A stretch of DNA of 64,000 nt from Arabidopsis thaliana (taxonomy: Eukaryota; Streptophyta; Magnoliopsida; Brassicales; Brassicaceae), in contig NC_003074.8 in assembly GCF_000001735.4 (NCBI RefSeq), positions 1,302,101 through 1,366,100 on the forward strand. The letters are read 5' to 3'. Below are positions 33,752-45,607 of the stretch, piece by piece (the stretch's first letter is position 1; each line of letters starts with the position of its first letter). The position numbers and the translations under genes were made by a program. The notes under the pieces are model-generated. The model searched no databases, was not told the DNA's origin, and worked only from the letters and a program-made list of their open reading frames with translations.

Positions 33752-36700
33752 TTCCGGCGAGGTTTATACTAACTGGGTCGTTCTACTCCAACTTCGCCTC
33801 CCGGAAAACAAAAACGAAGCACTAAAAGAAGAAGAAGAAGAAGACGAAGAGAGTGGATCGGTTACTGAAGAAGAAGAAGGTGGAGATTTCAATGGAGGAG
33901 GAGCGGGAAAGCGGGAAACAGTAATGTGAAAAGCCGTGTGCTTGCTTTCCTCTCTCTATAATTGGGCCCACACATTAAAAAAAAAAAAAGTAGAATCGAT
34001 TTTTATTAGTGAAAGTGTGAAAGTAATTGGGCCCATTGGGTTTGAATTTAAGGCTTTTAAATCGTATAGGCAAACTAGATTTTTTTTTTTGTCGGATTAA
34101 TTCAAGCAAACGGTGCACAATGACTAACAAATTTGGCTATTTTTCTTGCAATAATTATTAGGGATCTTTCCAGGAATTCTTAAAGAACATTATATTCACC
34201 CTTCTTCAATATGGGGGATCTCCATCTCCGCCGTTACCAGAACAAAACATTATTTTGTGTTTACGACAAAATATATTTAAACATGTTATATTTACGACAC
34301 CAACCTAAGAGACAAAACGAAATCTTAAGAACATAATAATGCATAAGTTCGTTTTACTTTCAACGTATTAAAATTTTACATTTAAATTTATTTGTCTTTT
34401 AAGTTTTAGATTTAGTAAAACATGAATTTATTTTCAAATAAATTTTTAGTGAAAATGATTATTTTAGAGAAAGTTTTTTAAAATGAGTTTAAGTTTAAAT
34501 CTATATAACGTGAAAACTATGCCGAGCTTTGAACACCAGCTTACGGACCAACAACTTAGGACATGATGTCTAAGCGCGATTAGTTTCGACGTTTTTAAAA
34601 TTGAACATTTAAACTAATTCTTAAAAAGTAATAATGAAATTAACATTGGTTTTAGTTAAAAATTATTAATTAGTGAAAAAATTATTTAAATGTTTTAGTG
34701 AAAGTTTTAAATTAATTAGTTTTAGTTTTACTTAAAATCATTTTTATAGAAATAAAAACAAAGATAAGAATGAAAACGAATAATGTAACTTGTTAGATGT
34801 GGTAGCAAAGAAGGCCCATAAAAAAACCATTTGAAGACGCCCACACTTAACCAAACGTCCCAACACTTGCATTGCTCTCTCTAGCCCTCCTGAATCAGCT
34901 GCTTCAAGCCCAACTTCTTTTCTTCTTATTGACTTTCCTTCTTCTCTCGGTCGTTGACTCTCTTCTTCTTCTTCCTCTTCTTGTTCTTATTGATTTCAAT
35001 TTTCTTTGTGCAGGTTCAATGAAGGATTTCAACTTCAACAGTCCAGCCATCGAAACATTAGCCGCCGTCTACATAATCCACCGGTGAAAGTGTAGTGGTG
35101 GAGATCATGTGAAATTAGGGTCTGACTGTAGAAGTAGTCACAGGATACTGAATTGCAAAAGATAGAATGGCGATAAATGTAAGAAACGTGACGATCGGTC
35201 TTCAGATTACAAGATTACCGACAGATTATCACGAACCTCTCTTCGCTATCCTCTTTTTCCTCGTAGTCTCCGGTTAAAGCTTTACGGTGGCTAGATCATC
35301 ATTATCCGGTGAACGAGAGAGGGTTGACGTACGGAGATCATCATTCAATCAATAAAACGATGCTTTCCACGCCGATCAATGGATGAAACGATGCGCTCTG
35401 ATCAATCTAACTCTTACGGATTGTCGGATCATGTTGCAGAGATGATGATCATCATCATCGAATTAGAGAGTTTTGATTTTATTTCTCTCAAGGAAGAAAG
35501 AATTAGAAAAAGCGAGAGAGCGTATCTATAAGCAAAAGTGTTAATTAGGTCTAATCCCAATCGATGGAACACACAATAGAGCCGTTGGAGTCGGTTATGT
35601 TTACTTATTTTAATACAAAAAGGTTCAAAAGAAAAAAAGGAAATTGTCATCTCAATTTCCTATTCTTTCAATGGGCTTTATTTTCTTATGAAACCAAAAC
35701 TATTTGCTTCTTCTCTTCTTGTCTCGTCGGCACTTGAAGATTCTGCCATTCTTTCTTCCCATAAAAATTGGTCTTAACCGGTTTCCGGTATGGTACGTTG
35801 GGGTGGGGTCCGGGTGGCATGGTCTGGCATGGTCTAGGAGTGTGATGCTACTGTATTTTTCATGGCATTATTATTACAGAACCAGACAGAAAGGCAAACA
35901 TGTGATGATTCCACATAGACCCAAAAGAAATTTTGTTGTAGCCATAGGAAGCATTCTAAAGGACCCATCTATATGTCTCTCCTTTTCTCATTAACCTTTT
36001 CAAGATTCCCTCAATACAATAAGAGCCAAAAAGAAAGCAGGAGATCAAACAAACGGCAAGCTGTTTCAGAGATTCTTTGCAAAACTGTATGCAGTTTGTG
36101 TTCAGGTCCCCCCACCCATTGAGATATCCAAATCTAAAAGTTTGAATTGACGTATAAAGTAACTTGGCTTGCTCTAAAACATCTTTCTCTGACTTGACAA
36201 TCCAAGAGAACTTTGATGTTCTTTCAAGCAAGAGTGCTATGTTGTACACTTTTCGGTGGATATCGAATCATAATAAACTTTGCAAACTCTCTCATGTCAC
36301 GGGTTCATGCTACAAGAACAGCTTCAAGGAAAAGTTTTCAAAACATTATTTGGACAAACCCAACAGTCAAAACTCAAAACATTATTCAGACAGTTTTTCT
36401 AAGGAACAGGAACAACTATAGAGAGGTTTGTTTGAAGCAAGTTGAAAACCCTACCTAAACCATATGATTCAGCAAGAGTATCTATCATGCTATTATAATC
36501 TTTAATTTTTTTAGCAGTCTAGGAGGGCTAGAGAAGAGACCGCAGCAAGGAAATAATTGAAATGTGAAAACTTGAAACATGACTTACTGATTCACAATTT
36601 AAGAATCTTCAAGTACAAACCCACGTCTCTCTAGAATCCTTGATAAAATACTCTTTAAACCTGCAGAAACTGCAAAGAGCTGGATAATAACAAAGTGCTA

Positions 36701-37248
36701 TATACAATGTCTCAAAAGGTATGGCGCTAAACAAAACCAAATACATGATATATCTCTAAAAGGAAGATACATATACTTGATAAAATGATTCAGCAAGAAT
36801 ATCTAGATGGATGCAAAGCACATGTTTGATAATCTTCTTGTAACTACTAGCTTTAGCTCAGATCGTTATAATCTGATTTGTCCACAATTGAACAGCCAAT
36901 AGAAGAAAGACCATACACCAAAGAAACCCTTAATGTAGTTAGAACTATCAAGTGTATTGAGGAACATTATGCACATGGAGAACAAAACAGAGTATCTAGA
37001 CAGTTGGTTTCTTGATACAGGGCTAAAGTAATCGGCTTTGAACAAAAGTCTTTACAAGTCTCAAGTAAAAACTTTTGACATATGAAACTGATATATACTT
37101 CAATGATCCGGTTCGAACATTTTACGAGAAAACTATAATTGAAACCAATTGATCATATGATAAAATAAATTGACAAGAATCAACAGTTCCTTTTTAACCT
37201 TTAGTTAGCACTCAAGAGAAACAAAAGAACTCTCAAAACTCTTCTTCT
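33752..37248. other. 3.5-kb spacer with a transcript-like island
   Basis: The CXC-gene promoter side (33752-34000) is followed by AT-rich DNA to about 34800. From about 34860 to 35560 composition changes: less AT-rich, CT-rich leader-like sequence, a good splice acceptor (TTTGTGCAG ending 35013) and a 36-codon open frame at 35167-35277. A short direct repeat GGCATGGTCT occurs twice near 35816-35837. The remainder to 37248 includes the DUF868 3' flank. I cannot name a gene in it. Confidence 0.5.
35167..35277 (+). CDS. Possible small ORF, 36 aa (unsupported by homology)
   Basis: An ATG at 35167 opens 36 codons: MAINVRNVTIGLQITR, then a short polar stretch and a hydrophobic end LFAILFFLVVSG. 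The end resembles one membrane-spanning or signal-like segment. It lies in a compositionally distinct island between two genes, downstream of CT-rich leader-like sequence. There is no homology I recognise, and an ORF this short is expected by chance; it could equally be part of a non-coding RNA or a decayed gene. Confidence 0.2.
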   Translation: MAINVRNVTIGLQITRLPTDYHEPLFAILFFLVVSG

Positions 37249-38118
37249 CTACTCGTTCTTCCAAGCATACAGAATCAATGAAAACCCAAAACTTTGAGAT
37301 TTTGAGCTCGTGGGGACCTGTGTGAAAGACCAGGTCTTTTCAACAGATTGACAAGTCCTGAACATAAACACTGCATTTCCTGGTGATGATGGCAACCCAA
37401 AGAACCAACTGTGGACATCCCAGAGAACTTCCACAGAGATTCTATTGACAATTATGGTATCGTTGCCACGGAACTTCCAATGAAGCCGCTGCACTTGCAT
37501 CAAGATCTTTCCATCGACACGAACAATGAGACAAGGATCACTGAGACTAGTGTCACACTCGATCACAAGATCATGAGTTTTGCCATCACCTGAAAACTGA
37601 GCTTTAGTTGCAAACGTTCTCTTGCCAAAGACATGCTCTTTCTTAGCAATGAACACAGCACCTAAAGATGAAGAAGGTGCAGCATTCGTCTTTTTAAAAG
37701 CTTCTTTCTTCATATCACCAAGAAGAAGAACCATCTCTTTGTCAACAACAACTCCAACATAGAACCCTCCTAAAGGTTCAGGGCTGGATCCAAATTTAGC
37801 AGACGAGAGATCCCAGAAAACATCGATATTACAGGCATACGCCTCTAGAGTCTTGGACCCTTTTCGTTTAGTGAAGAGCCACGGCTTAATCTCGACTTTA
37901 CACAGACTTCGGTTGCAAGAATCATCAACCCCCACGGTAACACACTGACCCATCAGATTCTTAGTCCATGTGACTGTGATCAAGCAAGTCCTACCTCGGA
38001 TGCGGCAACGGTAGATGCATATTACCAAATTCTGAGCATTTCTTCCAGCGCTCGAGGAAGACGAAGAGTCCGCAATCTGAACACCATTTTCACCAGAGCA
38101 AGAAGGAAAATCTCTCAT
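37249..38118 (-). CDS. DUF868 protein, 289 aa
   Basis: Single coding exon. The ATG at 38118 is the first in frame; the open frame runs 25 codons further upstream without an ATG. The sequence shows the DUF868 layout: a Ser-rich start, NLVICIYRCRIRGRTCLITVTW, EIKPWLFTKRKGSK, IDVFWDLSSAKFGSSPEPLG, FYVGVVVDKEMVLLLGD, the VFGKRTFATKAQF segment, and EVLWDVHSWFFGLP near the C-terminus. The family is plant-specific with no known biochemical activity; I do not assign one. A probable 5' UTR intron lies at about 38196-38288 (donor CAG|GTAAAT, acceptor CCCAG). Position fits At3g04860. Confidence 0.93.
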   Translation of the reverse strand: MRDFPSCSGENGVQIADSSSSSSAGRNAQNLVICIYRCRIRGRTCLITVTWTKNLMGQCVTVGVDDSCNRSLCKVEIKPWLFTKRKGSKTLEAYACNIDVFWDLSSAKFGSSPEPLGGFYVGVVVDKEMVLLLGDMKKEAFKKTNAAPSSSLGAVFIAKKEHVFGKRTFATKAQFSGDGKTHDLVIECDTSLSDPCLIVRVDGKILMQVQRLHWKFRGNDTIIVNRISVEVLWDVHSWFFGLPSSPGNAVFMFRTCQSVEKTWSFTQVPTSSKSQSFGFSLILYAWKNE

Positions 38119-40741
38119 TTTTTTTTCCTTACAGAATTCCCAATTTCGAGCTTCTCTCTCTCTCCGGAATTTCAACAAACACCTTGTGGCCAAAACTGGG
38201 CAACGCTGAGAAATTCAAAGGCGGCGAATTTAACTTCAGTTTAGTAACGAAATTTCGTAAAAGCAAGTGTTTAGACTATAGGATTTACCTGAAAGTGATA
38301 AGTTTCATCAAAAGAAAGAGAAACCCAATCTCAAAAAAGCATCGAAATCTGGAAAAATGTCAACAGATTTGATCTGGGTTCTATCAAATCGATCCAGTTT
38401 CATCAACCAAGGAGAGAATGAGAAGTTAAGAGAAAGCCTGAGACTCCGGGAGAGAGAGAGAGAGAATGCACAAAAGGCGAAATTCGCCAAAATAGAAGAG
38501 AATGTGTGTGTGCCTACTACTGTAGTCAAAAATAAAAGACAGAAACAGACAAAAAGGAAACTTTGTTTTCACTGTCTGAGTCATTTTTTCTAAAAACGTT
38601 AAAATAATTACCCGATTTTCTTGGCAAAGTACCAAATTCGAATTTAATTCAGCGGAAAACGACTGTAACAATAAATTTCGGACAAAAACATTATTTACAT
38701 TCTTTTCTTTTTTACATCATCTTAGATTTTAATCAAAAAATTTACAAACTTTGGTTCGAACTTTGTTATTTTTGACACAAATACTCACATTTTCTTCTGT
38801 GCTTTAAGTTAAATAATAAAGGGTTTTAACTTTGTCTCATTATAGTGAATTTTTTATGTATATTCTTAAAAAAAAAAGTAGGATAAAAATTAAAAAAGTA
38901 TATGAAAGGCTGGAAGGAATGGTTGCCACGTGTGGTATGATAACCATTGGTATCTCATGACTTGTAGTAGGCATGTAGTTAATACCCACGATTGAGCCCA
39001 CTCTCACTGCTCTCTTGGGCTTTCGCTAATGGATTAATTAGTCATATACCGTTTTTAGAGGTAGTTTAGCGATTGAATTTTTCATACGATAATCAATCAT
39101 ATGTCTTGACTCTTCATTCCATTGTCAACCAAATAGGTGGGTGAAGAGCATATGTTTAATTATCAAAACGAACAAAGTTATCATACCAAATAGGTTAAAC
39201 TGTTTCCTTTTGTTTGGCAATGCTACCGCAAAAGTCTTGGAATAATTAATTATCATTATGTATGTTTCCGATTGAAATTTGGACCAACCTGTAATAAAGC
39301 AGGTCCCAGTAGTTTAACATTATTTTCTTGGGATCTGATTTTTTATTTTTTTATTTTATCGTAGTCTCATTTTCGTTATTAATATTATCGTGTTGTTGGT
39401 GTCGTTTGTTATTTTATACTAGTATTGATTTAAAATTAATAATATGTCTCCCTATCTACTTGTGAGCGACGGACATCTTCTCAAAACAGAAGATAAAAAT
39501 GCAAATAAAAAATCCTAAACATTGACAAAGATTGTAATTTGTAGGATGAGTCGTTTCTTTCAAGAAGCTATAAAATCTTAAAAACGTTAAAACAAAACAG
39601 AAATAAGTGATACTAGGATTTAACCCGTGGTACACCACGGGACAAATATTTTATTTATATATATAATAATATTAAATTTTATGGTTTTAATTTAATATTA
39701 AAGTTATATAATTTTATATTAATATTGTAAATAAAAAATTAGTGATGATAAAATAATAAATAAATATTTAACCCGTGTTATATCAATCCAAATCCGCTTC
39801 ACTATATAACTTGTCTCATGATATTTTTATTATTATTTGTTTTTTGGGCAAAATATTTTAATTATTTTAGAAGTTTAAATTTGGAAAGATTTAAATGATT
39901 TTAAGTTAATTTTAAGTTAGTGTGTAGTATATTTTAGTTTAGATTTGAAAAGATTTAAATGATTTCTGTGACTATTTTTCTTTTTGTTTTCTAAATTTTA
40001 GTAACAAAATTGATTTATATTTAGATTTAAGAATAAATTTATTAAAATATTAAATGCCAATAGCATTGGATTGTAAATAAACCTCAATTTCAGGATTTAT
40101 GGATTTATTTCATAAAAGTGTTGCAAAAATATATATATATAGATGTTGCCAAACAAAAATATTGTTTTGGGTCTCAGCCTTTTTAAATACACCAGCCCAT
40201 ATTTGATTCGGATTATCATTTCTTGAGACTTAACAACGAATAACCGAGATTATAGCCTAAACGTTTTAGGCGGCTAACCAGAGAATCAATTTCTATGTCT
40301 CTCAACTCAAGTGAAAAGTTAAAACTCTTTCTTTCGAACATAAACTAAAAGGTTAGGAAAGCTCGAATCAGATTATTAATTTTTGGTAATGTGAACTAAA
40401 AGTTTAGTAAAAAATCGTTTCAATCTTTTTCTTATCTAAGTACCATCTAAAATGGGTTTAGGCTCAATTCTTCACCTAATTTCATTTCGAATAGGTTTTG
40501 ATCATATAAAAAAGAAAAAAAATTGGTTAAGCGCACTGAAGACAGTTGTTAGCACCACAGAGTTTTATGAGGAGAGAAAGCATCATACATCATCACAAAC
40601 AAGTTTCTTCATCGCTCATTGTTAGTCATTAGTACTTTACTTCTTCCTTCTTCCTCTTTTATTATAAGAAGAGAAAGAAAAAAACATCATCTTTTTTTTC
40701 TTGAATAACAGAGCGATTGCTCTTATCTCAGTTGATTGGCC
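38119..40741. other. Spacer between DUF868 and ZDS genes
   Basis: It contains the DUF868 leader with a GA microsatellite (38450-38465), a G-box GCCACGTG at about 38925-38932, AT-rich DNA with a dispersed-repeat-like hairpin near 39624, and the ZDS promoter and CT-rich leader (40560-40741). No open frame is supported. Confidence 0.55.
39610..39790. repeat. Palindrome-bearing dispersed-repeat fragment
   Basis: A perfect 7-bp inverted repeat, CCCGTGG (39624-39630) and CCACGGG (39635-39641), with a 4-base loop sits in very AT-rich DNA. A related phrase TTTAACCCGTG recurs near 39768. Phrases of the type 'AACCCGTG-loop-CACGGG' are common in non-autonomous Arabidopsis repeats such as Helitron-derived elements (recollection, not a search). 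No coding capacity. Confidence 0.35.
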
Positions 40742-43700
40742 ATGGCTTCTTCAGTCGTCTTCGCGGCAACTGGGTCTCTCTCCGTTCCTCCATTGAAGTC
40801 TCGGAGATTCTATGTTAATTCTTCACTCGACTCCGATGTTTCCGACATGAGTGTTAACGGTAATTAACCAAACAAAAATTGAATTCTTTACTGTCTCCTC
40901 TGCGTCAGGTTGATTCCTTTGGATGTTTCGGATTCTGGGTATTTCAATTGGATTCTTTAGAAAATCGGTAAATTTTGTCTTTTTAGTGGAAAATTTGAGA
41001 AATTGACATGTACTAGGATTAAAAGGCTTAGCTTTATGCCACGAACAATCCCACTTTTGAAGAGGATGATGTTTCAATTCTCATGGCATATTGATGAACT
41101 CAATCTATTTATTTCCTGGCATATAGATGAATTCTGAACTCTCATGGTTTAGATAAAAAGATGAAACTCTTGTGGCTTCTCTCTACTAATGGCATAGTAA
41201 TGGAAATGGAGAGTTTGGTCGAGATTTTACGGTCGATCCAAGATTCTCTTTTGTTTATATAATCAGTTTAGTTTATCCATGGGAAGTAGTAGCTGTTAAG
41301 GAATCAAATTTAGATTTAAGGTTTCATGTTATGAGAAGCTTTCTTCTTCTAATAATTTTCTGGAGCATCGTGATTCTTGATCATCTCTTACTGTTTAAAT
41401 GGTCTGGTTATGAATACAGCTCCAAAGGGGTTATTTCCTCCAGAGCCTGTACCATACAAGGGACCTAAGCTGAAAGTAGCCATTATAGGAGCTGGACTTG
41501 CAGGCATGTCGACTGCTGTAGAGCTTCTGGATCAGGGTCACGAGGTGTTTACTCCTCTTCTGTTAGTTGTTTATATATTTGATTTGGTTACATACATGTG
41601 TAATCATCGTGATTGTTTCAGGTGGATATATATGATTCGAGGACATTCATTGGTGGCAAAGTGGGTTCTTTTGTAGATAGACGTGGGAACCATATTGAAA
41701 TGGGATTACATGTTTTCTTCGGATGCTACAACAATCTCTTCCGTTTGATGAAAAAGGTTTTTGTTTCTCAAAGCTTCTGCTCAAATTTACTTGATGATTG
41801 AAACTCATACTCATGTATGGTTTTTTTTGTGGTGATGTAGGTGGGTGCTGAGAAAAACCTTCTAGTCAAAGACCATACTCATACATTTATAAACAAAGAC
41901 GGCACAATTGGAGGTATGGCTCAGTTCATTATTCTCTTGCTATTGTGATTTTATCGTACTGAGATGTGCATATTATTTGTAGAGCTTGATTTTCGGTTTC
42001 CTGTTGGAGCTCCAATCCATGGTATTCGCGCATTTTTGGTCACAAATCAACTCAAGGTATAAATCAAACTTTTAAATTGATTTATCTTTTAAATCTTTGG
42101 ATTCATATCAATGCACTTTTCCGCCGTGGAAAATCGGCAACAGTTTTCTCAAATGTTCATAGCAAAAGATTAGTAATTTCTTGCTTTATGTACCAATATC
42201 GAGCTTGCTAACTGCTTATTCTTGTTTTGACCGAACAGCCCTATGACAAACTAAGGAATTCACTGGCTCTTGCATTAAGCCCTGTTGTTAAAGCTCTTGT
42301 CGACCCCGATGGAGCAATGAGAGACATTCGCAACCTTGACAGCGTAAAGAATGATAACCTGTTCTTCTTCTCATCTGTACTACTATTTGTGTTCTCTAAA
42401 TTTTCTGAAATACTTTTTGCAGATAAGTTTCTCGGATTGGTTCCTGTCAAAAGGTGGGACACGGGCAAGTATCCAGAGAATGTGGGATCCTGTTGCTTAT
42501 GCTCTAGGTTTCATAGACTGCGATAACATGAGTGCGCGATGCATGCTTACAATATTCTCATTATTCGCTACCAAAACAGAAGCTTCTCTGTTGCGTATGC
42601 TCAAGGGCTCTCCTGATGTTTACTTGAGTGGTCCTATCAAACAATATATCACAGATAGAGGTGGCAGGTGTGTATCTGCTATAACTACAAGAACTGATTC
42701 TCGCATTTATTATGTCATTGGCTTATCGGGTATTTATAATATTGTCTTCAAACAGAATCCATCTAAGGTGGGGTTGCAGGGAGATACTTTATGATAAATC
42801 AGCAGATGGAGAAACTTATGTCACTGGACTAGCAATTTCTAAGGTGAAATTTAGCTTCAGACGTAGGATTTTAGTGGACTGCGAAAATGTATACATACAT
42901 TCTGAAGGTTGCAGCTTCTGGGTAGAGAAAAAGCACAAAACTTTGATATGAAAGTAAAGGACTTTTTTTGTTTTTTGGTTTGCTTTCAGGCTACGAACAA
43001 GAAGATTGTGAAAGCTGATGTATATGTTGCAGCATGTGATGTGCCGGGAATCAAAAGGTTACTTCCAAAAGAATGGAGGGAATCTCGGTTTTTCAACGAT
43101 ATATATGAACTCGAGGGAGTACCTGTGGTTACAGTACAGCTCAGATACAATGGTTGGGTCACGGAGTTACAAGACATTGAACTTGCTAGGTTGGTAATCT
43201 AGAATCCTATGTTTTGGGATGATCGTGATGGATCTATTCTGTTTTGGTTTTAAGTCTTTGTTTTTGTGTTTTGGAAAATCGTAGGCAGTTGAAACGAGCG
43301 GTTGGCTTAGATAATCTTCTCTACACTCCTGATGCTGATTTCTCGTGCTTTGCGGATCTTGCACTAGCTTCGCCTGCAGATTATTACATCGAAGGACAAG
43401 GCACTTTACTTCAGTAAGAAAGAATAACGTTTTTCTTTGTTTACAAAATCGCATGCAGGTCTCTCAGTGTCTTGAAACTGAATTCTGTTTTCACAGGTGC
43501 GTTCTAACACCAGGAGATCCGTATATGCGAATGCCAAATGATAAGATCATAGAGAAAGTAGCGATGCAGGTAAAGAACATGGCTAAATTCAACTCTTGAG
43601 AAAACTTTTGTCTAGCTGGTTTGTTGTTGATTCTCAAATCTTGTTCAGGTCACTGAGTTGTTTCCATCGTCACGAGGCCTAGAAGTCACTTGGTCGTCGG

Positions 43701-44089
43701 TTGTAAAAATCGCTCAGTCTCTGTACCGTGAAGCACCCGGAAAAGATCCATTCAGACCCGATCAGAAGACGCCCATAAAGAATTTCTTCCTCGCCGGTTC
43801 ATACACAAAGCAGGTAACATTTTTCACTTACTATCTTTCAGCCAGATCCCCGATAGCTACAAATGCAAGCAAGAACAGCCTCCAAATTGTGTCTGAGAAA
43901 TCCGAAAGATCAGTGAGAATTTTGTTTCTGGACTTGTTACAGGATTACATAGATAGTATGGAAGGAGCAACATTATCAGGGAGACAAGCTTCGTCATACA
44001 TCTGTGATGCTGGTGAAGAACTAGCAGAGCTAAACAAGAAGCTTTCTTCTTCTGCAACTGCAGTTCCTGATGAGCTAAGTCTGGTCTAA
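40742..44089 (+). CDS. ZDS1: Zeta-carotene desaturase, 558 aa
   Basis: Thirteen exons: 40742-40859, 41420-41544, 41622-41756, 41841-41913, 41983-42056, 42239-42343, 42423-42667, 42756-42843, 42990-43189, 43285-43413, 43497-43569, 43649-43813, 43943-44089; all GT-AG, 558 aa. A short plastid transit peptide precedes the FAD-binding Rossmann motif [20 protein letters not shown] (59-78). Other marks are [40 protein letters not shown] and the C-terminal [19 protein letters not shown] (flavin-binding end). The enzyme converts zeta-carotene to lycopene isomers in plastid carotenoid synthesis, using plastoquinone (established). Loss gives albino plants (SPC1/PDE181). Intron 12 is 129 bases, in frame and stop-free. 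Confidence 0.98.
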
Positions 44090-44330
44090 TGATGAAAAAT
44101 GTTTGAAAGTAGTTACCAATGGCTAATTGATGAAGATTTGAGACACTATGGGTACATGAAGAAGAAGCATATGTAGAAACCCTTTATATAGTGTTCATAA
44201 GAGAAAGTATTTGTAATATTACACCATCTTTTGAAATCAAAGATTCTTACAAAGTACATCAATTTAAGAAAGTTTACTCTCAGAACTTACAACATTCAAA
44301 AGAAGAGAGTACTACACAAAGTTTACACCT

Positions 44331-45263
44331 TCAAGCTTCTTCTTCGATGGCTTTCTTTGCAGTTTCGAGGTCTTCGTCAAGGAATATGTCCCAATGGCCA
44401 TCCCAAGTGATGAAGAACTCAGTGTCTTCGTGATATTTGACTCGGTGAACATCACCGGCGGGAGTGAATAGGTAATCGCCGTCAACGAGATCAGCTCTCT
44501 CCTTCTTGCTCAGATTCCACACACTTTTCTTTCCCTTTATGACTACAAGGTCATGGCCGAATGTGTGGTGATGCGCCGGTTCCACACTTCCCGCTTTGAA
44601 TCTTACAATCGCCGACGTCGGCGTCTCTCTAACGATCTTCATCGAGCCTCCCGGCATGATGTCCACTGGAGTGAACTCTCTGTTCTTCGCCAAGCAGCAA
44701 ATTACGCAAGACGCGGTTGTTTCATCGATCTTCTTGGTTGTTGAATCGCCGGCGGTTGACTTTCCAATCTGAGACATCTCGGAGAGAGAATTGTCGAGGA
44801 AGGAAGAGATAACTGAGCTCCATGGTTCGGATCCGGACGCAGGACAAGGAGATTTGAAAGGAGTTTTGATCCAAGCGTCGAAGATTTCCAAGGCGGTTTC
44901 CGGGGATGTTTTGATGCCGGAGAATGCGAGGACATTGCAATTGCTTATTGATCGAGCGTTGACGGCGTCTTCGACGGAGAGACAAGTGGCTGCGTAGACG
45001 CCCGGGAACTTGTTGGCGAACATCGCAACTCCGACGCCGGTGCCGCAGCAGACTAAGCCGCGAACTTCGGAAGACGATGAAGCGGAGACGCGGCGACCGA
45101 CTTCAGATCCAGCAGAGTAGTAAGAGGACACTCCGGTATCCTCCACGTCTATGCCGAGAGAGCGGAGGTGTGTTACCATCGCGTCCTTGAGGCTCGCTCC
45201 AAAGTCATCAGCTCCGGTGATGATTTTCAACGGTTGATCGACGGCAGAAACAGCTCCGGCCAT
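44331..45263 (-). CDS. DRT102: DRT102: RpiB-like domain fused to a cupin, 310 aa
   Basis: Intronless. Residues about 12-130 resemble the RpiB/LacAB sugar-phosphate isomerase fold: KIITGADDFGASLKDAMVTH, the CGTGVGVAMFANKF loop (Cys73), and CNVLAFSG. Residues about 205-300 form a single cupin: EPAHHHTFGHD with a His cluster, then GDYLFTPAGDVHRV. The gene was first isolated as an Arabidopsis cDNA raising UV tolerance in repair-deficient E. coli (established; biological role unclear). Two RpiB residues look changed: GADD where RpiB has GCDH, and no His in the RSISNCN segment where the ring-opening His normally sits. I would not call it a ribose-5-phosphate isomerase without assay. Position fits At3g04880. 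Confidence 0.93.
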   Translation of the reverse strand: MAGAVSAVDQPLKIITGADDFGASLKDAMVTHLRSLGIDVEDTGVSSYYSAGSEVGRRVSASSSSEVRGLVCCGTGVGVAMFANKFPGVYAATCLSVEDAVNARSISNCNVLAFSGIKTSPETALEIFDAWIKTPFKSPCPASGSEPWSSVISSFLDNSLSEMSQIGKSTAGDSTTKKIDETTASCVICCLAKNREFTPVDIMPGGSMKIVRETPTSAIVRFKAGSVEPAHHHTFGHDLVVIKGKKSVWNLSKKERADLVDGDYLFTPAGDVHRVKYHEDTEFFITWDGHWDIFLDEDLETAKKAIEEEA

Positions 45264-45607
45264 CTTTTCAGAGCTTTGAAACCTTAAGCTGTGACCAGAA
45301 GAATCTTAAATTGGAAATTTTCGGAAAAAAGAGAAAGACATAAGTTACACTACTCTTCCACATTTCACCCTATTAAGTTATTTTAACACAAAAGGACCCT
45401 CCAATTTTAAATGAAATAAGGTACTATAAATTAATAAATAAAAGTTTTAGGGTGGAAACAAAATTATAAGGGAACAACATGCCGACAAAAAAAAAAAAAA
45501 AAGGGAACAACATAAACATTTTTAATATAAACATGCGGCGGAGTCGTGGCGGCCTTTAAAATAAAATTGCCGCCGACGACTATTGTAAGTCACTCGGCTA
45601 AGTAAGA
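45264..45607. promoter_or_regulatory. Shared divergent promoter, DRT102 / DUF2358 gene
   Basis: Start codons are 344 bases apart and divergent. The interval has a long A run (about 45486-45501) and GC-richer sequence immediately upstream of the plus-strand gene. No TATA box is obvious on either side. Confidence 0.5.

Noticed and set aside
38119-38193. 25 extra codons before the DUF868 ATG
   Set aside because: The open stretch starts at TTG and likely lies in the 5' UTR behind an intron.
40742-45263. ZDS and DRT102 as a functional gene pair
   Set aside because: They converge tail-to-tail and belong to unrelated pathways; adjacency alone is not evidence.
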